Source: Oscillospiraceae bacterium (GTDB lineage Bacteria; Bacillota; Clostridia; Oscillospirales; Acutalibacteraceae). Taken from it: a DNA stretch of 64,000 nucleotides. How positions within the stretch are numbered: position 1 is the first letter of the stretch; each line of letters begins with the position of its first letter. Both the position numbers and the translations under genes were made by a program. Below the pieces are notes generated by a model. That model was not told where the DNA came from and did not search any database. It worked only from the letters and a program-made list of their open reading frames with translations. The stretch covers positions 22,426-86,425 of the forward strand of contig SVOI01000005.1 in NCBI GenBank assembly GCA_015066465.1, given 5' to 3'. Positions 17,941-26,821 of the stretch are shown one piece after another.

Positions 17941-17970
17941 ATTATGTAGTTTACTAAGTTTTGGTTACAA
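17941..17970 (-). promoter_or_regulatory. Probable promoter of the PRK06851-type gene
   Basis: TTGTAA, 18 bases, CATAAT on the minus strand, about 50 bases ahead of the start at 17891. Confidence 0.45.
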
Positions 17971-18031
17971 GTTCAGTAACTCAGAATCAGTTTTTCAACA
18001 ACAGCGTGAAAAAAACTCTCTCTTCGTGATG

Positions 18032-18060
18032 TTGTAATCCGAAAATTTTTATGGCACAAT
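18032..18060 (+). promoter_or_regulatory. Possible promoter of the XRE gene at 18110
   Basis: TTGTAA, 17 bases, CACAAT; the -10 box matches at four positions only. It ends 49 bases before the start. Confidence 0.4.
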
Positions 18061-18109
18061 GTAAATAGAAAGAGGCGCTACTTTCAATATTTAAAAATGA
18101 GGTTTTATT

Positions 18110-19201
18110 ATGAGATTAAATATTGGTGATACAATAAAAAAATTAAGAAAAGAAAGAGAAATCACACAGGAAGAATTTGCAGAGGTTTTAGGTGTTTCTT
18201 GTCAGTCGGTTTCTCGCTGGGAAAATAATTCTTGTTACCCTGACATTGAACTCATCCCAAATATTGCTACATTCTTTGGTATTTCTACCGACAAGCTTAT
18301 GGGAATTGATGAAAATATAGAAAAAGAAAAAGTTAATAAATATCTCGATGAATTTCAAATTGCAATGAGCAAAGGTAATATTAATGAATGTATAGGTATT
18401 GCCCGTAAAGGTGTTGCAGAATTCCCGAATAATTATGAGCTTTTAAATAAGCTTATGTATGCTCTTTTTAGTTCAGGTGACGACGACGGAAATATACCTG
18501 AATGGGAAGAGAATATGGAAAAATATGATTCTGAAATCATTGCTCTTGGCGAAAGAATTATGAAATACTGTCCAGATATAAATATCAAGCTTGAAGCCAC
18601 ATCCCGACTTGCTTTCCATCACATTCTGCATAACAGGAAAGCGCTCGGTAAACAAATTTATGAAAAATTCCCAACAATGGAATATTGCAAAGAAAGACAA
18701 ATATGGTGGGCTTTGGAAAAAGAAGAAAAACTCCCATTTTTAAGAAAGGCAATAAAACAAAGTTATGAATTTTTAAAATCATTTATCTGGCTTTTAGCTG
18801 ATGCCGATGTCGTTGATGTAGAAACTGAATTTATAGCAATAAAGAAAATTTTTGAACTCGAAGAATTAATACTTGACGGTAACCGTCCGCAAACCGACTG
18901 GGGTGATGTTTGGCTTAATTTCGATTTCGCTAAAAGATATGCCCTTATGGGAGATTATGATAACACTTTCAAGTATTTAAAAATAGCAGTTGATAATGCT
19001 AAAGCTTTTGATAATCGTCCAGAAGAAGAAAAATACAATGCAGTCTTAGTTGGTGAAATCACAATAAAAAAGACTGACTTTGAAACATCGGATACTCGTC
19101 CTGTTACTGAAATTCTTCGTGATAAATGGCTCTTACACGATGAATTTGATAACATTCGTGACACAAAAGAATTCAAAGAAATTGTAAATACTTTAAATTA
19201 A
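18110..19201 (+). CDS. XRE-family transcriptional regulator with C-terminal helical repeats
   Basis: 363 residues. Residues 4-60 form an HTH_3 domain (GDTIKKLRKEREITQEEFAE, VSCQSVSRWE, PDIELIPNIATFFGIS), a typical DNA-binding head of XRE regulators. The remaining ~300 residues are helical with TPR-like segments (for example GDYDNTFKYLKIAVDNAKAF) and are rich in Trp and aromatic residues. Such XRE-TPR proteins often sense small ligands or peptides, but nothing shows which. The regulator at 63257 has a similar head and layout. GAGG lies seven bases before the ATG. Divergent from the ATPase gene, so it may control the shared spacer. Confidence 0.85.
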   Translation: MRLNIGDTIKKLRKEREITQEEFAEVLGVSCQSVSRWENNSCYPDIELIPNIATFFGISTDKLMGIDENIEKEKVNKYLDEFQIAMSKGNINECIGIARKGVAEFPNNYELLNKLMYALFSSGDDDGNIPEWEENMEKYDSEIIALGERIMKYCPDINIKLEATSRLAFHHILHNRKALGKQIYEKFPTMEYCKERQIWWALEKEEKLPFLRKAIKQSYEFLKSFIWLLADADVVDVETEFIAIKKIFELEELILDGNRPQTDWGDVWLNFDFAKRYALMGDYDNTFKYLKIAVDNAKAFDNRPEEEKYNAVLVGEITIKKTDFETSDTRPVTEILRDKWLLHDEFDNIRDTKEFKEIVNTLN

Positions 19202-19212
19202 ATAATACTATA

Positions 19213-19247
19213 CCCCCTGCTACTTGCTACACGCAAATAACAGGGGG
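19213..19247 (+). terminator. Possible terminator of the XRE gene
   Basis: CCCCCTG / CAGGGGG stem with a 21-base loop followed by AGAATTTT; imperfect as a terminator because of the long loop. Confidence 0.45.
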
Positions 19248-19261
19248 AGAATTTTAATTAT

Positions 19262-19333
19262 ATCTTGCCGACCGCAGGTCCCGAAATTCTGCATTCTGAA
19301 CTCTGCATTCTGCATTTTCGCAAAGCGAAATTA
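19262..19333. repeat. Intergenic degenerate short repeats plus hairpin next to a stop codon
   Basis: The spacer contains GACCGCAGGTC (short inverted repeat), then several near-copies of ATTCTGCATTCTGAA / CTGCATT, then the stem TTTCGC-AAA-GCGAAA ending at the stop codon of the GPH gene at 19331. No coding frame is plausible. The style recurs at other spacers (40926, 47641, 63004). Confidence 0.55.
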
Positions 19334-20875
19334 TTTTTTTCTTGCTGCAATTTCTTTGACCATTTCTGCCTGACGTTTTTCTGTAATTGTGTAGAAGAAC
19401 ATTGGAACTGCGCAAGCGAACATACTGATTACACCTGAGAGAACAAGCATGTTCCAGAGTGTTTGTGCACCTTCCTGAGAAATAAAGCCTGTTTCAGCAT
19501 CGATACCTGCAGCAGCGAAAGAAATAACACCTATAAATGCGCCAACTGCCATACCGATTTTATTGATAAGTGTCTGCATAGCAAAGCAGATACCCTCACC
19601 ACGTTCGCCAGTTTTCCATTCGAGGTAATCAACAGTGTCACCAATCATAGCATAAGTAATAATGTTGTTAACACCCTGTGGAATACCAAGAAGAACGAGT
19701 GCAATAGCACAAACTACTAACTTCCAAGGAGCATCATAGCCTACAAAGTACATAACACCCATTACAAGACCACCGAAAATGTGAACTGCAATATAAGCCC
19801 ATTTTTTTGTGAATTTCTTTGACATCCACGGAACGAGTAACGAAGCAACAAGTCCACCTGGTACTACAAGAAGTGTAATTACGCTATACATACCTTCGTT
19901 CTGAAGAACATACTTTGCAAAGTAAAGACCACCTGTATAGGTGTAAACCATTCTTGCACCACCAAGAATACCAGAAATAACAATTAAAAGAAGCTCTTTA
20001 TTCTTAAAGAGAAGCTTTAAGTTGTGTCCAAGTGATGGTGGGTTGTCGTCTGCAGTAAATCTTTCTTTTGTATGCTTAAAGCCATAGAAGAACATTGGAA
20101 CTGCTACTACAACAAGTACAACTGCTGCAATGAAATATGTCCATTTAAGAGTGTCAGCATTTGCAAGCTCCTGACCCTTGATAACTGTACCAATAAAGCC
20201 CTGAGCAACTTCTGCTGTTACACCTTTGTCAGCCATAATCTGTTCAATATCATTTGCAGTGTATTTATATTTAGCAGTTACAGCATTTGTAATAATAGGA
20301 ACAAAAACAGTAACAATACCAGCACCCAATGTGCAAAGAAGACGAGTAACTGTAAGAAGATTACCACGAACTACTGTATCGTTTGTCATACAGGTTGAAA
20401 GACCCCAGTATGGAACGTCTGCAACTGTATAAGCAACTGACCAGAGAACATAAATAATACCAACAATAACGAATGATGTTGATGCTTTTGCCTGAAATAT
20501 AGGTAAGAAGCAAGCGATTGTCATAATCGCAATAGGAATAGCCATCCATTTAAGATAAGGACGACATTTACCCCACTTTGTTCTTGTTCTGTCAACAATA
20601 CTACCCATAATAGGGTCGTTGAATGCGTCAAAAATACGTGTACCGAGCATTAAGTATGCAACTGCCATTGAACCTGCAACTGAACCGATTGTAACACCAT
20701 CAGCACCGAAAAGAAGTGCATCTGTCAAGAAAATTGTTAAGTACGAACCGATAATTGTGCAAATAAAGTTCTGACCAAAACCAGCAATACCATAAGCTAA
20801 CGCTTCTTTTGGCTGAAGGTTTCCGTCATTTGGTGTTGTGCCGTAAACCTTATGAAGTAAATCATTGATTTTCAT
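19331..20875 (-). CDS. GPH-family sugar:cation symporter (MelB-like)
   Basis: 514 residues with about twelve membrane segments. The family signature is present: FDAFNDPIMGSIVDRTRTK followed by WGKCRPYLKW near residues 85-115. Another typical segment, GDTVDYLEWKTGERGEG, lies near residue 430. Relatives import melibiose, lactose, xylosides or glucuronides with a cation. AAGGGTG precedes the ATG. It is 50 bases after cyclophilin, probably in one transcript with the TetR, dockerin and cyclophilin genes. The substrate is unknown; the GH2 enzymes further right could use what it imports (inference). Confidence 0.88.
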   Translation of the reverse strand: MKINDLLHKVYGTTPNDGNLQPKEALAYGIAGFGQNFICTIIGSYLTIFLTDALLFGADGVTIGSVAGSMAVAYLMLGTRIFDAFNDPIMGSIVDRTRTKWGKCRPYLKWMAIPIAIMTIACFLPIFQAKASTSFVIVGIIYVLWSVAYTVADVPYWGLSTCMTNDTVVRGNLLTVTRLLCTLGAGIVTVFVPIITNAVTAKYKYTANDIEQIMADKGVTAEVAQGFIGTVIKGQELANADTLKWTYFIAAVVLVVVAVPMFFYGFKHTKERFTADDNPPSLGHNLKLLFKNKELLLIVISGILGGARMVYTYTGGLYFAKYVLQNEGMYSVITLLVVPGGLVASLLVPWMSKKFTKKWAYIAVHIFGGLVMGVMYFVGYDAPWKLVVCAIALVLLGIPQGVNNIITYAMIGDTVDYLEWKTGERGEGICFAMQTLINKIGMAVGAFIGVISFAAAGIDAETGFISQEGAQTLWNMLVLSGVISMFACAVPMFFYTITEKRQAEMVKEIAARKK

Positions 20876-20925
20876 TTCTTCACCCTTATTCTTTAAATTT
20901 TATTTTAATTGATTTCTCAATTTAA

Positions 20926-21417
20926 TTACTCAATAATTTCTGCTTTTTTCATTACAATTGGAGTAACTGGTGAAGAAAGCTCTCCGCCTCTCATCACTCT
21001 TTCAGTATTAAGAAAATCGTCAACTGTTTCCATACCTTCAATTACTTTACCAAAAGCTGCATATTGACCATCTAAAAATGTGCAGTCGCCATAGCAGATA
21101 AAGAACTGACTGCTTGCAGAGTTCGGATTCATACTTCTTGCCATTGAAATAACGCCACGAGTATGTGAAAGTGTATTATTTACACCATTCATTTTGAATT
21201 CGCCTTTAATATTCTTTTCGCTACCACCACAGCCAGTGCCTTCTGGGTCACCACCCTGAGCCATAAAGTCCTCTATAACTCTGTGGAATGTAAGACCGTC
21301 ATAGAAACCTTCTTTTACGAGATTTTCAAAGTTTTCTACTGTGATTGGTGCATGTTCAGGGTAAAGCTCTATAATAAAATCTTTACCATTTTCCATTGTT
21401 ACTTTTACTTTAGACAT
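20926..21417 (-). CDS. Peptidyl-prolyl cis-trans isomerase, cyclophilin type
   Basis: A 163-residue compact cyclophilin with the family's core motifs: FHRVIEDFMAQGGDP (catalytic Arg and Phe), the Gln/Phe pair in SASSQFFICYGD, and FLDGQYAAFGKV. It lacks a signal peptide, so it acts in the cytoplasm on proline bonds in folding proteins. It lies 15 bases downstream of the dockerin gene and 50 bases upstream of the GPH transporter, suggesting co-transcription. Complete and of usual length. Confidence 0.95.
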   Translation of the reverse strand: MSKVKVTMENGKDFIIELYPEHAPITVENFENLVKEGFYDGLTFHRVIEDFMAQGGDPEGTGCGGSEKNIKGEFKMNGVNNTLSHTRGVISMARSMNPNSASSQFFICYGDCTFLDGQYAAFGKVIEGMETVDDFLNTERVMRGGELSSPVTPIVMKKAEIIE

Positions 21418-21432
21418 ATCTTTTTACCCCTA

Positions 21433-22527
21433 TTAAGCTTTAATTGTCATATCAAAGAATTCATCAAATTCATAAGCCATTTTAGTCTGCATAACGATAT
21501 TATAAACCTTGCCGCCTAAGCCTTCTGCAGTAGAAACATCTTCTAAAACAGTTGTTATCTTAAAGAAATAGTCAGAATTAATGATTTCGCCTGTTGTAGA
21601 ATCAATTTTAAGTGTTACTTTACCATCTTTTAAATCAACTTGCTTAAGCTTCTTTGAATCCGCTTCACTTAACTCAAGAAGGTTGAATACCTTGCCATAA
21701 GGAATATCTTTTCTCTCTGATTGTTGTGATGGTGCTGCAGGATATGGATTTTTGCTATCATATTTATAATCGCCGAGAGTAATTGTGATTATATAATATT
21801 TATCATCTGTTTTGAAAGAAACGCTCTCAATATCATCATAAGTAAGACGGCAGCTTACACTGAGACCGCTTACAGGATAACTATTTATATGCTGAACTCT
21901 GTTATCAGCCGGAACAACCTTTGATTCCTTTTGTGGATTATAAAGATTTTTTGCATCCTCAAGCATTTTATTATATTCTTCAGGATTATCTTTATCTTTC
22001 AATAATGCTTCGTTATCTCTTATAAAATCAACGTACTCCTTATCTTTACAGTTAAGACTGTTAAGAAGAAGCGGTGCGCCTGAAACAGTGATTCTTGCAG
22101 ATTTGCAAGTACCTGTTGCAGTTCTTTTAAAGCCTGGTAATGTGCTTTTTACTGTGTTGATTTCGTTAAGGAAATAGTCGAAAACTTCTTCATCGCTTAC
22201 ACTTGCTTCAAGACCGCTTGCAACTCTCAATGCTTTTCTTGCATCTGCTGTTGTTACCTTGCCGTCACCAGTGTAATCATAATTAACGTTTTCTTTTGGT
22301 GCTACGAGCTTTGCTGCAACCTTAAGGTATTCAGAAGCATCTTCAGTAGTAACCTTATTGTCACCTGTTATATCACCTTTTGAAAGTTGTTTGTTAAAAG
22401 CCTCTGTGTATCCCCTTGTCTCTTCATGTGGGTCTTCCGTTGTTACTTCATCTGCTGCAAAAACGTTAACCGAAAGAGCTGACAATAAAATACACAAGCT
22501 TAAAATAATTCCTGCTATTTTTTTCAT
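21433..22527 (-). CDS. Secreted protein with N-terminal dockerin-type domain
   Basis: 364 residues. Signal peptide in the first 24 residues (KKIAGIILSLCILLSALSVNVFA). Residues 51-107 hold two dockerin F-hand repeats: GDITGDNKVTTEDA with calcium-type positions D52/T54/D56/D63, and YDYTGDGKVTTADA with D84/T86/D88/D95, each followed by a short helix (KVAAKL, RVASGL). The remaining ~250 residues are beta-rich and I do not recognise them; two motif-like segments mention no catalytic pattern. Dockerins bind cohesins, and two cohesin-like proteins lie 7 kb away, but pairing is untested. The dockerin is N-terminal, which is unusual. AAGGAAG precedes the ATG; 16 bases after tetR. Confidence 0.8.
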   Translation of the reverse strand: MKKIAGIILSLCILLSALSVNVFAADEVTTEDPHEETRGYTEAFNKQLSKGDITGDNKVTTEDASEYLKVAAKLVAPKENVNYDYTGDGKVTTADARKALRVASGLEASVSDEEVFDYFLNEINTVKSTLPGFKRTATGTCKSARITVSGAPLLLNSLNCKDKEYVDFIRDNEALLKDKDNPEEYNKMLEDAKNLYNPQKESKVVPADNRVQHINSYPVSGLSVSCRLTYDDIESVSFKTDDKYYIITITLGDYKYDSKNPYPAAPSQQSERKDIPYGKVFNLLELSEADSKKLKQVDLKDGKVTLKIDSTTGEIINSDYFFKITTVLEDVSTAEGLGGKVYNIVMQTKMAYEFDEFFDMTIKA

Positions 22528-22543
22528 ATTATTCTTCCTTTCT

Positions 22544-23200
22544 TTATTTGAATGCTGCTTTGATAAATTTCAAAGTTTGTTTTATTAATAACTCGTCCTG
22601 ATTTTCTTCGTCTTCACCTATATAGACCTTAAGACGTTCCTTGTAATAATCACAAGAAAATGAAAACTGGAGCATTGTAAATATGTTATCGAGCAAAAAT
22701 GCAAACACACGTGGGTCAATATCACTTCTTACATCGCCTGACAGTTGTGCTTTTTTTATAACGTCAGTATAAATTTTAGCAGATATTGACTCAACTCTTT
22801 CTGCTAACATTCGTGAAAATTCAACATTACTACCAGTTGTTATCGAATTATAAATTTTTATTAACTGCGGATGTTTTCTTGAAAACCTTAAAAGCTCTTT
22901 TAAAACACTTTCTGCCTTCACCATAATATCCTCATCAGAAGAAGAATGGTGGAGCAAAAGCTCCTCAAGCAATGCAAGATTTTCTTTAACAACCATTGCA
23001 AAAAGCTCTTCTTTATTTTCAAAATATTTATAAACTGAGCCTACACTTATTTCAGCTTTTTTCGCTATCTGCTGAATAGATGTATTTTCAAAGCCATATT
23101 GAGCAAATTCCGTTGTGGCAGCGTCTAAAATACGCTTTCTTTTTTCTTCTGGAATTTTATCAAAGGCTTCTTTGTGGAACTGTAATTCTTCTGAATTCAT
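22544..23200 (-). CDS. TetR/AcrR-family transcriptional regulator
   Basis: 218 residues. The N-terminal HTH is typical: KRKRILDAATTEFAQYG, then TSIQQIAKKAEISVGSVYKYFENKEELF at about residues 20-65, which includes the helix-turn-helix and the Y-KYF-x-K-E-L signature. The C-terminal ~140 residues form the helical ligand and dimer part. Ligand and target are not known. AGGAGTG lies before the ATG. It starts a leftward gene run (dockerin protein, cyclophilin, GPH transporter) and has its own promoter, so local control of that run is likely but inferred. Confidence 0.9.
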   Translation of the reverse strand: MNSEELQFHKEAFDKIPEEKRKRILDAATTEFAQYGFENTSIQQIAKKAEISVGSVYKYFENKEELFAMVVKENLALLEELLLHHSSSDEDIMVKAESVLKELLRFSRKHPQLIKIYNSITTGSNVEFSRMLAERVESISAKIYTDVIKKAQLSGDVRSDIDPRVFAFLLDNIFTMLQFSFSCDYYKERLKVYIGEDEENQDELLIKQTLKFIKAAFK

Positions 23201-23236
23201 TTTACACTCCTGATTACACTAATACGCTATTTTAGA

Positions 23237-23265
23237 ATTTTAACATTTTTTATGTAAAAAAGCAA
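23237..23265 (-). promoter_or_regulatory. Sigma-A-type promoter of the TetR operon
   Basis: TTGCTT, 17 bases, TAAAAT on the minus strand, 37 bases before the start at 23200. Confidence 0.6.
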
Positions 23266-23423
23266 TAATATAAACGAATTTACAATATAGAAAATATCAC
23301 CTTTTTTTTGTTAAGGGTGACTATACAAATCAGATTTTTCTAATGTGATTTTCCATAAATTTACAAGTGTTTTACAGTATTTTTTTACAAGTTTGTTAAA
23401 TCTTTTTAAATTACCAAAAAACC

Positions 23424-23452
23424 TTGAAATATATATAGTGTTGTGATATAAT
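23424..23452 (+). promoter_or_regulatory. Sigma-A promoter of the FN3 protein at 23510
   Basis: TTGAAA, 17 bases, perfect TATAAT, 57 bases before the start. Confidence 0.75.
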
Positions 23453-23509
23453 TCGTGTGTATTGTCAGAATTTATATAATATTATTGTATTAGTTTCAGG
23501 AGGTTAATT

Positions 23510-26500
23510 ATGATTCACTCTGTTTCAAAAAGAGTAATTCCTTTGCTTTTCGTTTTAATAATTGCTGTTACTTCACTTGCAATAACAGCTTCAGCAGCTA
23601 CTACTGAAGAAGAGCACGGTGGTTCTTATGGGTACATAATCCCTACAGATGAGAACCTTTCTGCACAGAAAAATTCTTACACCTTTTATGGTAACTCAAC
23701 TACCCTTTACTTTATGATTTTCAGCACAGGTAAAGAGAACTCTTACTTCAATGTTGAAATTTATTCAACAAATGACTATAACCCAGATAACATCGTGTCA
23801 AGCTACACACGTGACTACCCAGCTGAAAAAGGTTCCGTTCCGTTAGCACTTGACTGGCCATTTAAATCAAATCCAAGTGGCACATATTATGGAAGATGTT
23901 ACACTTCTATTGCTAATGGTGAGGATCAGATTATAGACAAATCTACTATTTGTAAATTCACTATCAAAATCAATCGTCTTGGAAAAGAAACAATTTCATT
24001 AACAAGCATAAAAAATACCGAAAGCGGTATTAAAATCAAGTGGACTGGTCTCAGTACTGCAGTAAAATACAGAATTTACAGAAAAACAGAGGGTACAAGC
24101 TTTAAAAAGCTTGTTGACGTAAAAGCTGGAACTACATCATACACTGACAAAACTGCTCAGGTAGGCGTTAAATACTACTACACAGTTAAAGCTTTTGATG
24201 ACCTTTACTCAAGCCTTTGTGAGAAGCCAGGTCTTGCAATGGTACGCCTTACTCAACCAACACTCACAGAACCAAATTCACAGAGTAGCGTTTACCCTGT
24301 TATCAAATGGTCTAAGGTTCAAGGCTGCCAAGGCTACTATATTTACAGAAAAGGTGGTTCGCTCAACGATTCTTCTTTCAAAAAGATTGCTACAATCAAA
24401 AATCCTGATACGTTGAGTTATACAGATAAAACTGCTACAAGTCCTGACTGGGCTTACACATACACTGTTCGTGCATACCACGGCAAATTTTACAGTAGCT
24501 ACAATTCAACCGGTATAGATTACAACTGCCTTGTAGCTCCTACGTTAAAAAGCGTAAAAAGTGTGAATGGCGGAATTAAATTCACCTGGTTAGACTCAAA
24601 TAACTTTACTGAAAGATATTCAGTTTACCGCAAAGCTGAGGGTGATAAAAAATGGAAAAAAATCGCTAATGCAACAGGCACATCTTACACAGATAAATCT
24701 GTTAAAAACGGTGTTAAATATTTTTACAGCATAAAGGCTGTTTCTAAAACAAACTCAAGCACATATAACAAGAGCGGCATAAAAACAATGTACGTCGAGT
24801 CACCAAAGCCAGAAAAAATTGAAATTTACAAGAGTGGTAATATCAAGGTTTTCTGGAATGCAGTACCTAATGCCGATGGTTACATCGTTTACAAAAGAGT
24901 TAATGGTGGCGAATTAAAGCGTATTGCAAAAATCAAAAACCCTAAAACACTTGCATATAAAGATACAAGTGCAAAAAAATCTGGTGAAGCATACGAATAT
25001 AAAATCCGTGCTTATATAGATTCTTATAAGAGTTATTATTCAACTCCTGGTCTTAAAGCTATGTTCCTTGCTGCTCCTACAGTAACTGTAAAAAATGAAT
25101 ATACTACAGAACATGGTAGCACAGTAAAACTCACCTGGAATGGTGTTAATGGTGCAACAGCATACTCAGTTTTAAGAAAAGATGAAGGTGGCGCTGACTG
25201 GACTGTTTTAGCTACAAATTTAACTGATAAAACATACCACGACAAAACTGCTCAGAGTGGTTCTAAGTATTATTATGCTGTTAAAGCAGTGAACGGAAAC
25301 TATGTAAGTAATTACGTTTCTTCTGAGCTTTTCACAGTTCTCGCTACACCAATTCTTACTGATACAATTAACACAGACACAGGTGTAAAAATTACTTGGG
25401 AAAACGTTGCAGGTGCTGAAAATTATACCGTATTCAGACGCACTCCTTCAGGTTCTTGGGAAAACATCGGTACAACAGCAAACTCCGAGTTTATTGATGC
25501 ATCTGAAAACGCTACTAAAACATCATATCTTTACACTGTTCGCGCAAATTTAGGCGAGCTTAAGAGTAACTATATGATTAATGGTATAGGTAACTTCGTT
25601 AACATTGAAAGCGTTGACCTCTTGTTTGAAGAAAACAAAGAAACTAATGAAGCAAACGTTACAATTACCTGGAAAGCTACTGGTGCTGATAATTATGAAA
25701 TTTATCGTTCTGAAAATGGTGCAACCGCTACTTTCTTAGCAACTGTTTCTGCTTCTCAACCTCAGAGCTACATTGATAAAACTATTACTCAGGGTTACAC
25801 CTATACTTATATAGTTAAACCAATCAAAGACAACAAGCTTTCTGTAAGCCTCTCTTCTGAAAAATTAAAGTGGGAATTCCCACCAATCCCTGAAATAGAA
25901 ATTCTTGCTACACCTTATTACGCTAATGCAGAACTTGGTGACAGAATCGAAATTATATGGGATAGTGTAAATGCAGCTGAAACATACGATATATATCGTA
26001 AAACTGCTGATACAGACTGGGTTTATTTAGCAACTGTTTCTAAAGATGATAATTTAAGCTATAGTGATACTGCTATAGAAACAGACGTTATTTATTATTA
26101 CAGTGTTAAAGGTATCTCTGCTGACCGTGACAGTTTATTTGATGACAAGGGCACCGAAGCAATGCTTAAAGGTCCTGTTGAACCAATAGAAGATATTTTC
26201 GCTCAGCTTTCAGATGACCCTACAGGAAACGGAGAAAAGGTAGTTACACTCGCTTGGGAAGCAAACGAAAAAGCTGCTCTTTACAAAGTAATGAGAAAAG
26301 CTGGTCCTGATGGCGAATGGGAATTAATGGGCGTTTTCTTAAGCTGTGAATTATTAGTATTCACAGACTACTCTGTTGAGCAAGGTGTTGAGTACACATA
26401 CACAGTACACACCTACGCTCCTGACAGACCAAGTGTTGATAATATGGTAGGTAAAACAATTATCTGGCCAAGCGATAACCCACCTGTTGAAGATTCTACT

Positions 26501-26710
26501 CAAGGTGAAGAATCTACTACACCAGAAGATACAACAGGTAATGGTGAAACAACTACAACACCAGATTCAACTGAACCAGAAACAACTATTCCAGAGACAA
26601 GCGAACCTGAAACAACAGAACCAGAGACTACTGTTCCAGATTCAACTGAACCATCAACAAAATTAGAAGAAACAACTAATGGCAGTGGTTTGGATATTCC
26701 GGATGCATAA
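23510..26710 (+). CDS. Secreted protein with nine fibronectin type III modules and a Thr/Pro/Glu-rich tail
   Basis: 1066 residues. A signal peptide ends near AITASAA (residues 24-30). Residues ~35-155 are a beta-rich section I cannot assign; it lacks the cohesin-like motifs of the two FN3 proteins at 8-14 kb. Nine FN3-like modules follow, with cores such as IKIKWTGLSTAVKYRIYRKT and VTIAW-type strands. The last ~75 residues are a low-complexity tail of repeated TTEPETT / DSTEP units, as in linkers and cell-wall-spanning stretches. No LPxTG motif or membrane anchor follows; it ends GLDIPDA. AGGAGG stands before the ATG. Adhesion or polysaccharide binding is inferred from FN3 content only. Confidence 0.82.
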   Translation: MIHSVSKRVIPLLFVLIIAVTSLAITASAATTEEEHGGSYGYIIPTDENLSAQKNSYTFYGNSTTLYFMIFSTGKENSYFNVEIYSTNDYNPDNIVSSYTRDYPAEKGSVPLALDWPFKSNPSGTYYGRCYTSIANGEDQIIDKSTICKFTIKINRLGKETISLTSIKNTESGIKIKWTGLSTAVKYRIYRKTEGTSFKKLVDVKAGTTSYTDKTAQVGVKYYYTVKAFDDLYSSLCEKPGLAMVRLTQPTLTEPNSQSSVYPVIKWSKVQGCQGYYIYRKGGSLNDSSFKKIATIKNPDTLSYTDKTATSPDWAYTYTVRAYHGKFYSSYNSTGIDYNCLVAPTLKSVKSVNGGIKFTWLDSNNFTERYSVYRKAEGDKKWKKIANATGTSYTDKSVKNGVKYFYSIKAVSKTNSSTYNKSGIKTMYVESPKPEKIEIYKSGNIKVFWNAVPNADGYIVYKRVNGGELKRIAKIKNPKTLAYKDTSAKKSGEAYEYKIRAYIDSYKSYYSTPGLKAMFLAAPTVTVKNEYTTEHGSTVKLTWNGVNGATAYSVLRKDEGGADWTVLATNLTDKTYHDKTAQSGSKYYYAVKAVNGNYVSNYVSSELFTVLATPILTDTINTDTGVKITWENVAGAENYTVFRRTPSGSWENIGTTANSEFIDASENATKTSYLYTVRANLGELKSNYMINGIGNFVNIESVDLLFEENKETNEANVTITWKATGADNYEIYRSENGATATFLATVSASQPQSYIDKTITQGYTYTYIVKPIKDNKLSVSLSSEKLKWEFPPIPEIEILATPYYANAELGDRIEIIWDSVNAAETYDIYRKTADTDWVYLATVSKDDNLSYSDTAIETDVIYYYSVKGISADRDSLFDDKGTEAMLKGPVEPIEDIFAQLSDDPTGNGEKVVTLAWEANEKAALYKVMRKAGPDGEWELMGVFLSCELLVFTDYSVEQGVEYTYTVHTYAPDRPSVDNMVGKTIIWPSDNPPVEDSTQGEESTTPEDTTGNGETTTTPDSTEPETTIPETSEPETTEPETTVPDSTEPSTKLEETTNGSGLDIPDA
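26470..26707 (+). repeat. Low-complexity Thr/Pro/Glu tail coding repeat
   Basis: Short in-frame units encoding variants of TEPETT, STEP and PETS repeat about ten times at the end of the FN3 gene. Such tracts are prone to length change. Confidence 0.7.
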
Positions 26711-26716
26711 TAAAAA

Positions 26717-26752
26717 ACACTCACATTCAAACGAATGTGGGTGTATTTTTTT
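26717..26752 (+). terminator. Intrinsic terminator of the FN3 gene
   Basis: ACACTCACATTC / GAATGTGGGTGT stem (one G-T pair), loop AAAC, then seven T residues. Confidence 0.88.
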
Positions 26753-26770
26753 AACTCTATGAATCATAGG

Positions 26771-26799
26771 TTGATTGTTTTTTTATAATATTATAAAAT
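26771..26799 (+). promoter_or_regulatory. Sigma-A-type promoter of the membrane XRE gene
   Basis: TTGATT, 17 bases, TAAAAT, 22 bases before the start at 26822. Confidence 0.5.
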
Positions 26800-26821
26800 A
26801 TTTTTAAAAGGGAGTGATTTT

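Larger units (their letters stand above)
23201..23509. other. Divergent spacer between tetR and FN3 gene
   Basis: About 310 A/T-rich bases with a promoter for each direction. Near 23298-23322 there is a partial inverted repeat TCACC..TT / AA.GGGTGA. I see no gene, RNA or clear TetR palindrome. Confidence 0.5.

Noticed and set aside
23510..26710. LPxTG-anchored wall protein
   Set aside because: The Thr/Pro tail suggested it, but no sorting motif, hydrophobic segment or basic end follows.
26500..26730. Minus-strand frame rich in Val/Ser/Gly under the FN3 tail
   Set aside because: It is the mirror of the low-complexity Thr/Pro/Glu coding repeat and has no ribosome site.
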